Below are positions 1 to 8,752 of a stretch of DNA of 64,000 bases, in pieces; the stretch's first letter is position 1; every line of letters begins with the position of its first letter. Where the stretch lies: NCBI GenBank assembly GCA_050008715.1, contig JBEKMC010000012.1, positions 1 to 64,000 of the forward strand. Reading direction: 5' to 3'. The translations under genes and the position numbers were made by a program. The notes under the pieces are model-generated. The model was not told the DNA's origin. It worked only from the letters and a program-made list of their open reading frames with translations, and made no database searches. Origin of the DNA: JAKACA01 sp050008715. Its GTDB lineage: Bacteria; Actinomycetota; Acidimicrobiia; Acidimicrobiales; Bog-793.

Positions 1-1094
1 CTTTCAGTCACATCCCGGTCCTTGAGGGGCCCCCACTCCGGATCCTCGTCGGGGTCCAGCCAGCGCTCCGCGGTCGGGCGGTAGGTGCGCCGTACAACCA
101 GCCATCCCGGCTCATCGTCAGCCAGAAGATCGACGTCATCCCAGAGCAAGCCAGTCGCCTCACCCCAGCGCAACCCGCACAGGGCCATGACGAGCACGAG
201 GCACTCAACGATTCCCCCCCAAGCACCCTCGGTCGCGCAGGCCTCGGCTAGCTCCAACGATTGGGGCACGCTGAGCACCATGTCCGCATCGACGGCCAGG
301 CTGGGCCGGCCGGTCGCCATCGTGGGTTTTCCTTTCACTTTCCGGCGAGGCCGTACCACCACCCAAGGGCTGCGGTCGATTGGCAAGTCATCCCGGCTGA
401 CGGCCCACGCCCAGCATCCCTTGAGCGGCTGGAGGAACCGGGTCATCGTCGCGGGCGACACCCGCACGCCCTCGTCGCGCTCGCTCGTCTCGAAACGGGC
501 GACGAACTCTTCCACCTGCGCCGCGGTCAGCGAGTCGGCCGGTGCCGAGTGCGCCTCGAGCCAGGCGCGCCCGGCCCGCTGCTGGTCGCTAACGCGATCG
601 GCCAAGTGGTCGGGCAGGAAGCTGACCGACCTCAGGAAGTCCGCCACCGCCTCCGCGTCGGGCCCGTCCGGCTCGGCCCCGGGGGTCAGCAGCCACCGGC
701 GGGCCCGGTTGAACGAGCGGGCGGCGGCAGTCTTGGTTGACGGCTCCCACTCGGGATGCTGACGGAAGTACAGCTCCGTCAGGTCGAACACTGTCAGCAG
801 CGCCGGAGCTTCGGGTGGCTCGGGGGCAACGAACTGCTTGACCCCGAGATGGAACGGGAGGCCTCGAGCGAAGTCGCGGTCCAACCGCTCTTTCCAGGTC
901 TGGGCCAGGCCAGCCTTGCGGAACCTCTTGAGCCATTGGACCCCGTCGGCCTTGCCCTTCACGTCCCAACAGTCGGCCCGCCTGCGACGTACCTCTCCGG
1001 TGGAACGGTCGGCCACTCGCTCGGTCGTCGACGCCTTGACGATCCATGTGGAGAAGGTCTTCGGGATCCACGGGTCGGGATAATCACGGGCCAT
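1..1094 (-). CDS. Tyrosine recombinase/integrase, N-terminal part (runs off window)
   Basis: An open frame of 364 codons runs off the left edge, so the C-terminal catalytic residues (the HxxR pair and the Tyr) are not visible. The ATG at 1094 follows AGGAGGGG by about 4 nt. An arm/core-binding helical region spans roughly residues 95-240. The catalytic domain begins near residue 265 with the box I motif CGLRWGEATGLLWDDVDL (residues 306-323), which carries the first catalytic Arg (309). The beta-hairpin Lys is probably K358 in PLKDRDVT. The family performs site-specific integration and excision of phages or islands. It lies 280 bp from tRNA-Ser but is transcribed away from it, so a simple tRNA-3'-end attachment layout is not evident. 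The family call is firm; the identity of the element is unknown. Confidence 0.88.
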   Translation of the reverse strand, partial: MARDYPDPWIPKTFSTWIVKASTTERVADRSTGEVRRRRADCWDVKGKADGVQWLKRFRKAGLAQTWKERLDRDFARGLPFHLGVKQFVAPEPPEAPALLTVFDLTELYFRQHPEWEPSTKTAAARSFNRARRWLLTPGAEPDGPDAEAVADFLRSVSFLPDHLADRVSDQQRAGRAWLEAHSAPADSLTAAQVEEFVARFETSERDEGVRVSPATMTRFLQPLKGCWAWAVSRDDLPIDRSPWVVVRPRRKVKGKPTMATGRPSLAVDADMVLSVPQSLELAEACATEGAWGGIVECLVLVMALCGLRWGEATGLLWDDVDLLADDEPGWLVVRRTYRPTAERWLDPDEDPEWGPLKDRDVTE

Positions 1095-1374
1095 GGAGCC
1101 CCTCCTCGTGCGGCCTGTCAACAGAGCCAGCCCATCGCCGAAGGCTGCAAACTGTAGCCAATCGTATCATCCTCAGGTTGAACCAGGGTTGAATAGACCG
1201 GGTCACAGACGAATCAGCTCCTCTTGTCAGGCCGCCCTCGGCGTCTCGTCAAAGACGCTTGCGCGCCTCCCAGGAAACCACTCTCAAGGCTGAGAATGAC
1301 CTGAACACAAGGCTTTTCCTGCTGAGCGCAGAGAGGCGACGGAGGGTCTCCCGATCGACTAAAGTGGTGGGCAA

Positions 1375-1462
1375 GGAGAGGTGCGAGAGCGGCCGAATCG
1401 GACTCACTGCTAATGAGTTGACCTCGTGAAGGGGTCCGAGGGTTCAAATCCCTCCCTCTCCG
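1375..1462 (+). tRNA. tRNA-Ser (GCU)
   Basis: The acceptor stem GGAGAGG (1375-1381) pairs with CCTCTCC (1455-1461), followed by discriminator G1462. The anticodon loop CTGCTAA sits in an ACTCA/TGAGT stem and gives anticodon GCU. A long variable arm typical of serine tRNAs precedes the T arm (GAGGG 1438-1442 with CCCTC 1450-1454, loop TTCAAAT). The 3' CCA is not encoded. Confidence 0.96.
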
Positions 1463-1507
1463 CTCAAAATTTGATCGGCCGCGGTACATGCGACCTGCGC
1501 GAGGCAC

Positions 1508-2374
1508 CTACCGGGTGAGCGCGGGCGGTCCCGTGAACAGGCGGAGGACGGCGGCCACCACGCCGACCAGCCCACCGGCCAACCCGACGTACGCACCGGA
1601 TGCGAGCGAGCTCGGGAGCCCGACGAGCCCGGCGCTGTCGAAGGGCGACACGACCATCGCGCCGATGACGAGCGCCAGGGTCGCAACACACAAGAGGGCA
1701 AGCAGACTTCGATGCGGCCACTCGATCCGACGGCTTGACTGCAGGATCACTCTCGTCACGACGAGCTCGACCACGATGGCGATCGAGAAGAAGAGCATGA
1801 GCCAGCGCCACAGGCCGCCGGCCGGATTGTGCAGCGCCGTGACCGAGAGCGACACGGATATGCCATCTCCCGAGACGGCGATCTGGTACCACGGCATGAA
1901 CAAGCTCCCGAATACGGCACATGCACCGAACAACGACGCCAGGTCGACCATCTGGAGCCGACGGCTCGCCTTCAAATCCGAGATCGTCACGACCGGCCCG
2001 GCCCATGAACTGCCGGGCGTGAAGCTCGCCACCGTGTGGGCTCCCGGTGGGAGCGCCGTGCTGCCATGGGAAACCGAATACGTCTGCGGCTGACCGAAGT
2101 ACACGGCGGGTTGAGGCGGCGGAGTCGTTTGGCCGTACGGGTTGTAACCAGGTTGGCCGTCGAGCCCTACCGCGGCTGCGGGAGGAGCCCAGTAGCCGGC
2201 GTCGGCCAACGCCGGCGTCGGCGGCTCAGGACCGATCGCCGGTGGGCCAGGTCCCTTGGCCAGCGTGGCCGGCACCAGCGTGGCGCTGGCTCCTTTGCCG
2301 CGCAGAATCGCGCCGCAACTGCGACAAAATCCGGCGTCGGCCGCCACCAGCGATCCGCATTTCGAACAATTCAC
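1508..2374 (-). CDS. Zinc-ribbon membrane protein of unknown function
   Basis: I chose the GTG at 2374 because GGGAGG lies 10 nt upstream and the protein then opens directly with the zinc-ribbon motif NCSKCGS, followed by FCRSCG about 15 residues later (two CxxC knuckles). A Pro/Gly/Gln-rich linker of about 90 residues follows. The C-terminal half has about four hydrophobic segments (near MVDLASLFGACAVFGSLFMP, WLMLFFSIAIVVELVV, SLLALLCVATLALVIGAMVV and YVGLAGGLVGVVAAVL). This arrangement is common in uncharacterised actinobacterial membrane proteins. It sits alone between two tRNA genes. No function can be inferred beyond a membrane protein with a cytosolic zinc ribbon. Confidence 0.8.
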   Translation of the reverse strand: MNCSKCGSLVAADAGFCRSCGAILRGKGASATLVPATLAKGPGPPAIGPEPPTPALADAGYWAPPAAAVGLDGQPGYNPYGQTTPPPQPAVYFGQPQTYSVSHGSTALPPGAHTVASFTPGSSWAGPVVTISDLKASRRLQMVDLASLFGACAVFGSLFMPWYQIAVSGDGISVSLSVTALHNPAGGLWRWLMLFFSIAIVVELVVTRVILQSSRRIEWPHRSLLALLCVATLALVIGAMVVSPFDSAGLVGLPSSLASGAYVGLAGGLVGVVAAVLRLFTGPPALTR

Positions 2375-2563
2375 GACCCTGAGCCTCCCGCCCGCCGAAT
2401 GAGCCGCTGCCAGCAAAGGCACCCGCACGCTCGTCAACCAGCCTACTCATCCCGTTTGCCCGTCACTGAGATGCTGACTCAGAGACGACCGAGAGGGTCG
2501 CGCGGCTCGGGTACCATCATGCCGTCGTTTCCCTCGGTGAGTGTCTCCCGCCGTCGGACACCG

Positions 2564-2637
2564 GCGCTCGTAGCTCAATTGGAGAGAGCATCTGACTACG
2601 GATCAGAAGGTTGGGGGTTCGAGTCCCTCCGAGCGCG
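2564..2637 (+). tRNA. tRNA-Arg (ACG)
   Basis: The acceptor stem GCGCTCG (2564-2570) pairs with CGAGCGC (2630-2636), discriminator G2637. The anticodon stem TCTGA/TCAGA encloses loop CTACGGA, giving anticodon ACG, which decodes CGN after deamination to inosine. The T arm is GGGGG/CCCTC (2613-2617 with 2625-2629). CCA is not encoded. Confidence 0.96.
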
Positions 2638-2848
2638 CTGGATCAGTTCAGTTGGGCGCTGACTACCCAGCTCATCTGCTACTGATGCGACTGGTGGTGC
2701 TGCCGGTGGCGGCTCGGTGGCGGCCGCGCGGCGGCCTCCGCACCCCGACGAGCGCCCATACAAATAGGGGTGTTCGCCCCCTTACTTTGGCGCACGGACT
2801 GGTCGTAAGGTGGCTCGCGTCAGCGGCGCTTCGTGGGAGGGATTGTTC

Positions 2849-4597
2849 GTGAGGTTGCCAATCGGCAATAGGAACGGTCCGCAGAGCTCCTGGAGCGGCC
2901 GGTCGTGCTGGCGCTGGCTGACGTCGATCGCCGCGGCCGTTTCAGTCGCTGCGGCCGTTCTCGCACCGGCCGTTCCAGCTCGTGGAAGCGGTATCACCAT
3001 GTCAGGTTTCTCTCCGGCGTCAGGGCCGGTCGGGACGAAGGTGACGATCAGCGGGTCAGGTTTCGTCGCTTCGGACATCGTCGCGTTCAACGGGACGACC
3101 GCGACGGTCGCCCGAGTGAATCCGGCAGGCACGACGCTGAAGACCTCGGTGCCCGCGCTCGCGACGACGGGTCTCATCACTGTGACGGATCCAGCTACCG
3201 GTCAGAGGGTCGCTCTCCCACACTCGCCGTTCAAGGTGACGAAGGGGATCTTCGCCACGCCCAACCGAGTATGGGCCGGCGGCAGGTTCACGCTTGAGGG
3301 AAGCGGCCTGTCGCCTGATCACAGCGACCGTGTGCTCATCGGGACGACAACGATCGTCCAAGCGAGGATCAATGCCAACGGCGACTTCAAGATAGGCGTC
3401 TCGGTCCCGTGGGACGAGATGAGCCGCGCCGCCCACCTCTCGGTCGACGACTTCGCCGGGTCGGTGATCACGATCCTGTACATCCTCGGCTCATGGCCGA
3501 TGTACCGACACGACCCCCAGCACACCGGCGTCGACACCTACGAGACGTCGCTGTCGGTGAACACGGTTCAGGCGCTGAAACAGCTCTGGATGAAGCTCAC
3601 GCTTCCGAGCGGGACGTTCGCAATGATTCCGTCGGTGGCCAACGGGCTCGTCTACGAGGGCGCCGACGAGTCGGACTACTTCAACCTGTACGCGTTCACG
3701 ACGGACGGGAAGAAGATGCCGTGGTACACGGGTTACCCGTACAGCTTGTTGGAGGCCGAGCCCGCCGTCACGAACGGCGACCTCTACTACTCGGCCGCCG
3801 AAACCATCAGCCCCTTCGACGCCTCTGTGAACGCGGCGACGGGAACCCAGAACTGGGCGAACGGGCTCAGCATCATCAGCACAGATAGCCCGTCGGCACC
3901 CAACGTGGCCGGCGGCCGGATGTTCGTTGGTGCGCCCGACGGCAACCTCTATGCCATCAACACCTCGACCGGCGACCCTGACTGGTCGTTCCAAACCGGT
4001 GGCGCCGTTCACTCGTCGCCGGCCTACGACAACGGCATCGTCTATGTCGGCTCGGACAGCGGCTACCTCTATGCCATCCACGCCGCGACCGGAGTGAAGG
4101 ACTGGTCCTACGGTTCTGGGGGCGTCATCGACTCCTCGGCGGCAGTGGTCGGGGGCATCGTCTACGTCGGCACGGAGAACGACTACGCCGGGTCGGTGAT
4201 CGCCCTGAACGCCACCACCGGGGCCGTCGTGTGGCACGACACGTTCAAAGGCGAGAGCTTCCCGACATCGCCGGCCGTGGCAAACGGCGTCGTGTACATC
4301 GGCGGGAGCTCGGGGGTGACCGGGTACATGTATGGGCTCAACGCGTCCACCGGGGCGCAGGAGTGGCACGTGACCTCCGGCCCGACCGTGACGGACCCGG
4401 CATACGCCAACGGCGTCGTGTACTACTCCGTGGACGGTTCGTCCGCGTCCGGCAAGGCCCAAGTGCGAGCAATCGACGCCGGCAACGGGAACGTGCTGTG
4501 GCACAGCTACTCAGTGACCGATCCACTGGCGCCGATCATCTCGAACGGCATCGTGTACGTGGAAGGGGAGAACGCCATCTTCGCGTTCAGCCTGTAA
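2849..4597 (+). CDS. Secreted IPT/TIG plus PQQ-type beta-propeller protein
   Basis: The GTG at 2849 is preferred because GGGAGGG lies 8 nt upstream. The N terminus has a positively charged stretch and a hydrophobic segment ending near PAVPARGSG, which looks like a signal peptide. An IPT/TIG immunoglobulin-like domain follows (SPASGPVGTKVTISGSGF), then a second similar domain. From about residue 225 a beta-propeller begins with WPMYRHDPQHTG and contains repeated blades of the form YVGS.D..LYAI.A.TG...W, typical of PQQ-enzyme-like repeats. No dehydrogenase catalytic motif is evident, so this is more likely a surface binding or structural protein than an enzyme. The gene is monocistronic. Confidence 0.85.
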   Translation: MRLPIGNRNGPQSSWSGRSCWRWLTSIAAAVSVAAAVLAPAVPARGSGITMSGFSPASGPVGTKVTISGSGFVASDIVAFNGTTATVARVNPAGTTLKTSVPALATTGLITVTDPATGQRVALPHSPFKVTKGIFATPNRVWAGGRFTLEGSGLSPDHSDRVLIGTTTIVQARINANGDFKIGVSVPWDEMSRAAHLSVDDFAGSVITILYILGSWPMYRHDPQHTGVDTYETSLSVNTVQALKQLWMKLTLPSGTFAMIPSVANGLVYEGADESDYFNLYAFTTDGKKMPWYTGYPYSLLEAEPAVTNGDLYYSAAETISPFDASVNAATGTQNWANGLSIISTDSPSAPNVAGGRMFVGAPDGNLYAINTSTGDPDWSFQTGGAVHSSPAYDNGIVYVGSDSGYLYAIHAATGVKDWSYGSGGVIDSSAAVVGGIVYVGTENDYAGSVIALNATTGAVVWHDTFKGESFPTSPAVANGVVYIGGSSGVTGYMYGLNASTGAQEWHVTSGPTVTDPAYANGVVYYSVDGSSASGKAQVRAIDAGNGNVLWHSYSVTDPLAPIISNGIVYVEGENAIFAFSL

Positions 4598-4838
4598 CAG
4601 CACGGCTGCCGCAGCTGACCTTCGACCGGTGGCAATAGAGTCCCGCCAGACATGGGAGTTGCTCGATCGCATTGAGACGCCTGAGGAGGTGGCAGTCTCG
4701 TTCCCCGCGATGGAGCCTGGCGCAGATGCACCGTGGCGAGGGTCGAGTCGTACGACACGCGCCTTCCGCTTCATACGCGGTCGAACGAGGGCCGTCGAGG
4801 TGGTCGATACCCCTCGCGAATGAGAACCAGCGCGCTCA

Positions 4839-4857
4839 ACTTCTGAAGTACTTCTGA
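4839..4857. promoter_or_regulatory. Overlapping palindromes upstream of the toxin-antitoxin pair
   Basis: Positions 4839-4849 (ACTTCTGAAGT) and 4845-4854 (GAAGTACTTC) are overlapping perfect palindromes that share the GAAGT half. A TGATAT element (4855-4860) that could act as a -10 follows, only 9 nt before the ATG at 4870. The position fits autorepression of a toxin-antitoxin promoter on a short-leader or leaderless transcript. This is inference from position and symmetry. Confidence 0.55.
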
Positions 4858-4869
4858 TATCCTGTCGGA

Positions 4870-5325
4870 ATGCGTGTGATCGAGCGACCATTCTCGGACC
4901 TCCTTCGTCATCCAAAGGACGTCACGAGCGAGGTCGAGGACAGCGACGTTCTTTTGCGTCGGCGCGACGAGCCCGACCTGCGGTTGAGTCGCGCCGATCG
5001 GGAGGTTGAACGAACCGACGCGTTTCGCGCGATGGCGCGAGCGTTTCGCAACCTCGCAATACGCAGCCCGGGCGCCCTCGGCCATGCTCTCGGCGACGCC
5101 TTCGGGTGGCTCGAGTTCCTTCCGGCGGCGGACCGTCGCGAGTTTGCTGACGAGTTCGCCCGGGTGGTCACAGCTGCAGCCGAGCTCGACAACTACGGCC
5201 CCCTCAGCCAGCTCGTTCGTGAGTGGCGGGCCACCGCCGAGGTGCACGCCGACCCGAGGCTCGCTCGTCGGCTGCGCCGACCGGTTGAAGCCGGCGGCGA
5301 CGCGATTGCTCCACCGGCGCGCTGA
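4870..5325 (+). CDS. Phd/YefM-like antitoxin (type II TA)
   Basis: The 151-residue protein begins with a Phd-like fold signature: MRVIERPFSDLLRHPKDV, then VLLRRRDEPDLRLSRADRE, which corresponds to the usual segment in which a residue or peptide is protected by the antitoxin DNA-binding domain. The remainder is charged and helical, as in antitoxin C-terminal toxin-binding regions. The toxin-like gene follows after 4 nt, and overlapping palindromes lie immediately upstream. Antitoxins of this type bind their own promoter and neutralise the partner. The TA role rests on family resemblance plus context; the alternative is an orphan regulator. Confidence 0.72.
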   Translation: MRVIERPFSDLLRHPKDVTSEVEDSDVLLRRRDEPDLRLSRADREVERTDAFRAMARAFRNLAIRSPGALGHALGDAFGWLEFLPAADRREFADEFARVVTAAAELDNYGPLSQLVREWRATAEVHADPRLARRLRRPVEAGGDAIAPPAR

Positions 5326-5329
5326 GGCT

Positions 5330-5674
5330 ATGCCGAAACGGCGTGAACGGGTGGCCCCGCCGCCCGCCAGGCAGGGATGGGAGTTCCGATACGCGACGAG
5401 CGACGCGGACACGGGCTGGGACAAGGTATGCGCGGCCGCTCCCGCCAACGCCCGTACCGCCTGGGAGCGGATCACCGCCGATCCTCGTCGGCGCGACGAC
5501 CGCCAACACCCCCTTCGAGGAAGCCTTGGCACGCGAACCGTCAACGGCGAAGCCATGGAGCAGTGGCAGTACGAGGTGACCAGCGGAGGCAGGCTCTGGT
5601 ACTGCATCGACGACAAGCGGCGAACCGTGTGGCTCACAGACGCCACGCCGGGTCATCCAAAGGCCACCGAGTAG
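5330..5674 (+). CDS. RelE/ParE-like cytotoxin partner of the TA pair
   Basis: The ATG at 5330 lies 4 nt after the antitoxin stop, giving a 114-residue basic protein. Features seen are RHPLRGSL-like text (QHPLRGSLGTRT), EQWQYEV, LWYCIDDKRRTVWLT and the C-terminal GHPKATE. The beta-strand pattern and RxWY/IDD segment match actinobacterial proteins annotated as RelE/ParE-superfamily cytotoxins. RelE-family members cleave mRNA on the ribosome and ParE members poison gyrase; the sequence alone does not tell which applies here. The order antitoxin then toxin is standard. Confidence 0.72.
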   Translation: MPKRRERVAPPPARQGWEFRYATSDADTGWDKVCAAAPANARTAWERITADPRRRDDRQHPLRGSLGTRTVNGEAMEQWQYEVTSGGRLWYCIDDKRRTVWLTDATPGHPKATE

Positions 5675-5940
5675 TCGCGTCGCCGTCGGCATCTCCACCG
5701 CCAGCGCGGGTCGGCCGCGCCATCGTCGGCCGTTGTATCGTCGTCCGTGTGCAACCTGAACACGGCAAAGCCGTTGTCTGCCGGACGTTTCGTGGTGTCC
5801 GTAGCGGGTGCGCCGATCGATCCGAACATGGTGATCTCTGGTGGTCCCAACCTGCGTTCTGTGACGGTTACGACCAAGGACCATCCACGCAGCGCGGGCC
5901 GAGGGTCTGCGGGTCAGGTGGCGTCCAGGGGCGCCGTGGG

Positions 5941-6327
5941 TCAGCTGAGTTCGCGAACCCTGAGGGTGTCGACGTGCTGCTGGAAGGCCACAGCTTTGCC
6001 ACCATCCAGAGTCCACACGTGGACCATCTTCACGACGGCCGGCTCACCGGAGCTCTTGTGCTTCCACGTGTAATTCCCGAGAGCCACGACTGTGTCACCG
6101 TCGGCGACGAACTGCTCGGGCACCACCGCAAAGTCATCGCCGATTTCCCCGAGCCGCATGAACACCCCTTCGAGCACTGCCTGAGGACCGACGTACGTGC
6201 CAGCGAGTGGAAAGCCGTCGGCCTCGGTCCACTGGATATCGTCGGCCATGGCGCCGAGGGCGGCAGGTACGTCGCCCGTCGCGAAGCTCGCATAGGCGTT
6301 TTCGACGACTTCCTTGTTTGTGGCCAT
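5941..6327 (-). CDS. SnoaL/NTF2-like protein (ketosteroid isomerase-related)
   Basis: The 128-residue single-domain protein starts with MATNKEVVENAYASFATGD and contains the FPLAGTYVGPQAVLEGVF and WKHKSSGEPAVVKMVHVWTL segments typical of the SnoaL-like NTF2 cone fold. GAGGG lies about 8 nt upstream of the ATG. Members include isomerases, cyclases and many proteins of unknown substrate, so no reaction is assigned. It is transcribed in the same direction as the rpiB-dhaL-dhaK genes but is separated from them by 117 bp, so operon membership is uncertain. The 266 bp between it and the toxin gene show no convincing gene. Confidence 0.8.
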   Translation of the reverse strand: MATNKEVVENAYASFATGDVPAALGAMADDIQWTEADGFPLAGTYVGPQAVLEGVFMRLGEIGDDFAVVPEQFVADGDTVVALGNYTWKHKSSGEPAVVKMVHVWTLDGGKAVAFQQHVDTLRVRELS

Positions 6328-6444
6328 CTGGTGCCCTCTTTCCTGTCGGCACAGGTGGCCGCCTCATCACCGTAGTGCACCCGCTTGAAATCGACTCTGG
6401 CCGGTGGCCCGGCGCTCCTGCTGGCTGTCAAGCCGGAGGCTGGA

Positions 6445-6924
6445 TCACGCCGTCAAAGGCCCGCCGGCCTCGTAGCTCTCGATGACACGCACCTTTTCAG
6501 CCGATGGCGACGTCTCGTCGAAGTGGTAGGCGAGCCATTCGCGGACCAGCCGGCTGGCGGCGACGGGCGCGATCACGCGAGAACCGAGAGTCATGATCTG
6601 GCAATTGTTGGAGAGGACAGAGCGCTCGGCCGAATAGCAGTCGTGAACCACTGCGGCACGCACGCCTCCGACCTTGTTGGCGGCGATGCTCATGCCGATT
6701 CCTGTACCGCAGACAAGGATGCCACGGTCGATTTCGCCGGCCGCGACGGCCTCAGCGATACGGATGGCCACGTACGGATACGGGCTCTCGGGTTCGAATT
6801 CGTCGCTGTAGTCGCGCAGGGATCCAACTCGGGGATCGCCGGCGAGATCGGCTACCACGTGATCCTTCAGAGGCTTGCCGATGGCATCAGAACCTATTCC
6901 GAGCCGGACAGGCCGAGGGCTCAC
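6445..6924 (-). CDS. rpiB: RpiB-family sugar-phosphate isomerase (tetrulose-4-P isomerase candidate)
   Basis: The start is GTG at 6924, overlapping the dhaL stop as GTGA and preceded by GGAGG at 5 nt. The 159-residue protein has the RpiB/LacAB signature: N-terminal LGIGSDAIGKPLKDH, and LVCGTGIGMSIAANK with the catalytic Cys. RpiB enzymes interconvert ribose 5-P and ribulose 5-P. Close relatives in erythritol/threitol pathways (EryI/DerI type) convert D-erythrulose 4-P to D-erythrose 4-P. Coupling to a DhaK/DhaL kinase and a divergent TIM paralog favours the tetrulose role. Substrate choice is inference. Confidence 0.9.
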   Translation of the reverse strand: MSPRPVRLGIGSDAIGKPLKDHVVADLAGDPRVGSLRDYSDEFEPESPYPYVAIRIAEAVAAGEIDRGILVCGTGIGMSIAANKVGGVRAAVVHDCYSAERSVLSNNCQIMTLGSRVIAPVAASRLVREWLAYHFDETSPSAEKVRVIESYEAGGPLTA

Positions 6925-7574
6925 GATGCCTCCGATTTCGGCGTCTGGGCCTCGAAGCCCGGAATCAGGGGAGCCACCGCCTCGAGCACGAGCAGGAGCG
7001 ACCGCGCTCCGGGATCGACCGTGCCGAGAGAACGTTCGCCGAGCACTGCCGACCGGCCGCGTCTCGCGATCATGCTGGCGGTCGCTGCGGTTGCTTCCCG
7101 CGCGATCTCTAGTGCCGCGACCCACGCCACAGAGAGCATCTCACCACCGGACACGTGAGTCTCGAGTGCGTCGAGAAACGGAATCAGCGTGTCGAGCAGA
7201 GTCTTGTCACCCCGTTGGCTCTTACCGAGGCGTTCGAGCCTTGCCTCCCCCTTGCCGAGTGCAGCTGCAACGAGAGCGGGCGTGACGACCTCTGCCGCAA
7301 GGGCTCGTCCGACAGTCTGGAGGAACACCCCCCAGAGGGCACCAGAGGCTCCGCCGGCGGCGTCGGCGAACGCCTCGCCGGCAACCGTCACGCAGCTACC
7401 CACGCTTTCCTGGGGTCCGGCTGCCGCAACGCAGGCAGCCCTGAAGCCACGGACCATTCCCGATCCGTGGTCCCCGTCGCCTGCCGCCGCGTCGAGCCGG
7501 CCGAGCTCCTCCTCATGGACCTCGCAGGTCGTCAGGCACGCACCAAAGGCATTCCGCACCATCTCGACGCTCAT
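6921..7574 (-). CDS. dhaL: DhaL-type ADP/ATP-binding subunit of dihydroxyacetone/erythrulose kinase
   Basis: The 217-residue protein shows the DhaL hallmark DAAAGDGDHGSGM, whose Asp residues coordinate Mg-nucleotide, and the GGASGALWG loop. DhaL provides the nucleotide site for a DhaK subunit that holds the ketose covalently. The ATG at 7574 overlaps the dhaK stop as ATGA, and its own stop overlaps the rpiB start, so the three proteins are translationally coupled. No PTS phosphoryl-transfer subunit (DhaM) is nearby, which suggests direct ATP use. By analogy with L-erythrulose kinase systems the substrate may be a tetrulose rather than dihydroxyacetone. Confidence 0.9.
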   Translation of the reverse strand: MSVEMVRNAFGACLTTCEVHEEELGRLDAAAGDGDHGSGMVRGFRAACVAAAGPQESVGSCVTVAGEAFADAAGGASGALWGVFLQTVGRALAAEVVTPALVAAALGKGEARLERLGKSQRGDKTLLDTLIPFLDALETHVSGGEMLSVAWVAALEIAREATAATASMIARRGRSAVLGERSLGTVDPGARSLLLVLEAVAPLIPGFEAQTPKSEAS

Positions 7575-8575
7575 GGAAGAAGGCTCCTGAATCCGGCGCT
7601 AGCGGCCGGAGCCGAGTAGAGCTTTTCGAGCTCGTCATCCAGCCAGAACAGGCTGAGGGAGCAACCGGCCATGTCGAGAGACGTAACCAGCTGGCCCACC
7701 TCACAGTGCTCGACGCTCAGGCCGGCGTCGACGAGGAAGCGGCCCACCGACGCATAGAGGACGAACAGCTCTTCGCTCGACGTCGAGCCCAAGCCGTTCA
7801 TGAGGGCCACGACCCGGCCGTCGTTACCACTCGGGGCCTCCGGCAGTAGCTGCTCGACCAACAGCTCGGCCAGGGACTTGGCGTCGAGGCGGGAGACGGT
7901 CCGCACGCCGGGTTCGCCGTGCACCCCGAGCCCCAGCTCCATCTTGTCGGCAGCGACGGTGAACATCGGCTCCTTGCCACCGGGGAGCGTGCAGCCGGCA
8001 AAGGCGACCCCGATGGACCGGGTGCGCTCGTTCGCCCGCAGGCCGAGCTCGGTGACCTCGTCCAACGGAGCGCCGGCGGCAGCGGCGGCGCCGAGAACCT
8101 TGAAGACGCAGAAACCACCGGCGATACCTCGACGCTCCAGGAAACGCTCCGGAGGGCCTGAGGCGACGTCGTCGGTCACGAGAACGGTGGTGACCGCGAT
8201 GTCCTCCTCGGTCAGACGGTCGACGCTCATGTCGAAGTTCATGACGTCCCCGCTGTAGTTGCCGTAGGAGAAGACGATGCCCGCGCCGCCGTCCACCCCC
8301 TTTGCACACCGGTAGACCTGCTCGGAAGACGGGCTCGTGAACACGTCCCCCATGGCGGCACCTGTGGCCAAGCCCGGGCCGACCAAGCCGGCAAAAGCCG
8401 GGTAGTGACCAGAACCGCCCCCGATGAGAACCGAAACCCGACCCCGGAACGGCGAGCCGACGGTCCTGATGCCCGAGGACTCCGGGATGCGTTCTATGAG
8501 GGTGGGATAGGCGCACGTGAGCCCGACTATGACATCGTCTTTGAACGATTGCGGGGTATTGAGCACGTGCGTCAT
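7571..8575 (-). CDS. dhaK: DhaK-type ketose kinase subunit (erythrulose/dihydroxyacetone)
   Basis: The ATG at 8575 has AGGAGAG about 4 nt upstream; a longer open frame extends upstream but lacks family sequence. The 334-residue protein has GGGSGHYPAF (His57), NYSGDVMNFD (Asp110) and GLGVHGEPG (His219). His219 is the residue that forms the hemiaminal with the substrate carbonyl, and all three match DhaK chemistry. It is the first gene of the coupled dhaK-dhaL-rpiB operon, with a 177-bp divergent region shared with the TIM-like gene. The reaction is phosphorylation of a short ketose in the cytosol. Dihydroxyacetone remains an alternative substrate. Confidence 0.92.
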   Translation of the reverse strand: MTHVLNTPQSFKDDVIVGLTCAYPTLIERIPESSGIRTVGSPFRGRVSVLIGGGSGHYPAFAGLVGPGLATGAAMGDVFTSPSSEQVYRCAKGVDGGAGIVFSYGNYSGDVMNFDMSVDRLTEEDIAVTTVLVTDDVASGPPERFLERRGIAGGFCVFKVLGAAAAAGAPLDEVTELGLRANERTRSIGVAFAGCTLPGGKEPMFTVAADKMELGLGVHGEPGVRTVSRLDAKSLAELLVEQLLPEAPSGNDGRVVALMNGLGSTSSEELFVLYASVGRFLVDAGLSVEHCEVGQLVTSLDMAGCSLSLFWLDDELEKLYSAPAASAGFRSLLP

Positions 8576-8752
8576 CGCTCTCTCCTGATCGGAAGGCCCG
8601 CCGACGGCAGGCACCGTGGCGCCGACGCGACACCTTCTCCGAAAATTACCAGTCGCCGGGTTTGGGCTCCATTCGAGCGAGCGTGGCTCGTGCCGCCTGA
8701 CGGAACAGTCCGTATTGCCGGCCTCTCTCCTCGATGTGCTAGAAGGCAACGC

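Noticed and set aside
4598..4838. Small plus-strand frames between the beta-propeller gene and the toxin-antitoxin pair
   Set aside because: No ribosome-binding site or family similarity, and reading frames exist on several strands at once as expected by chance in GC-rich DNA.
5675..5940. Short frames in the gap between the toxin and SnoaL-like genes
   Set aside because: Frames exist on both strands but lack a clear ribosome-binding site, hydrophobic segment or known motif.
8405..8752. Upstream extension of the TIM-family reading frame
   Set aside because: It overlaps dhaK on the opposite strand and has no TIM sequence; the fold begins only after 8753.
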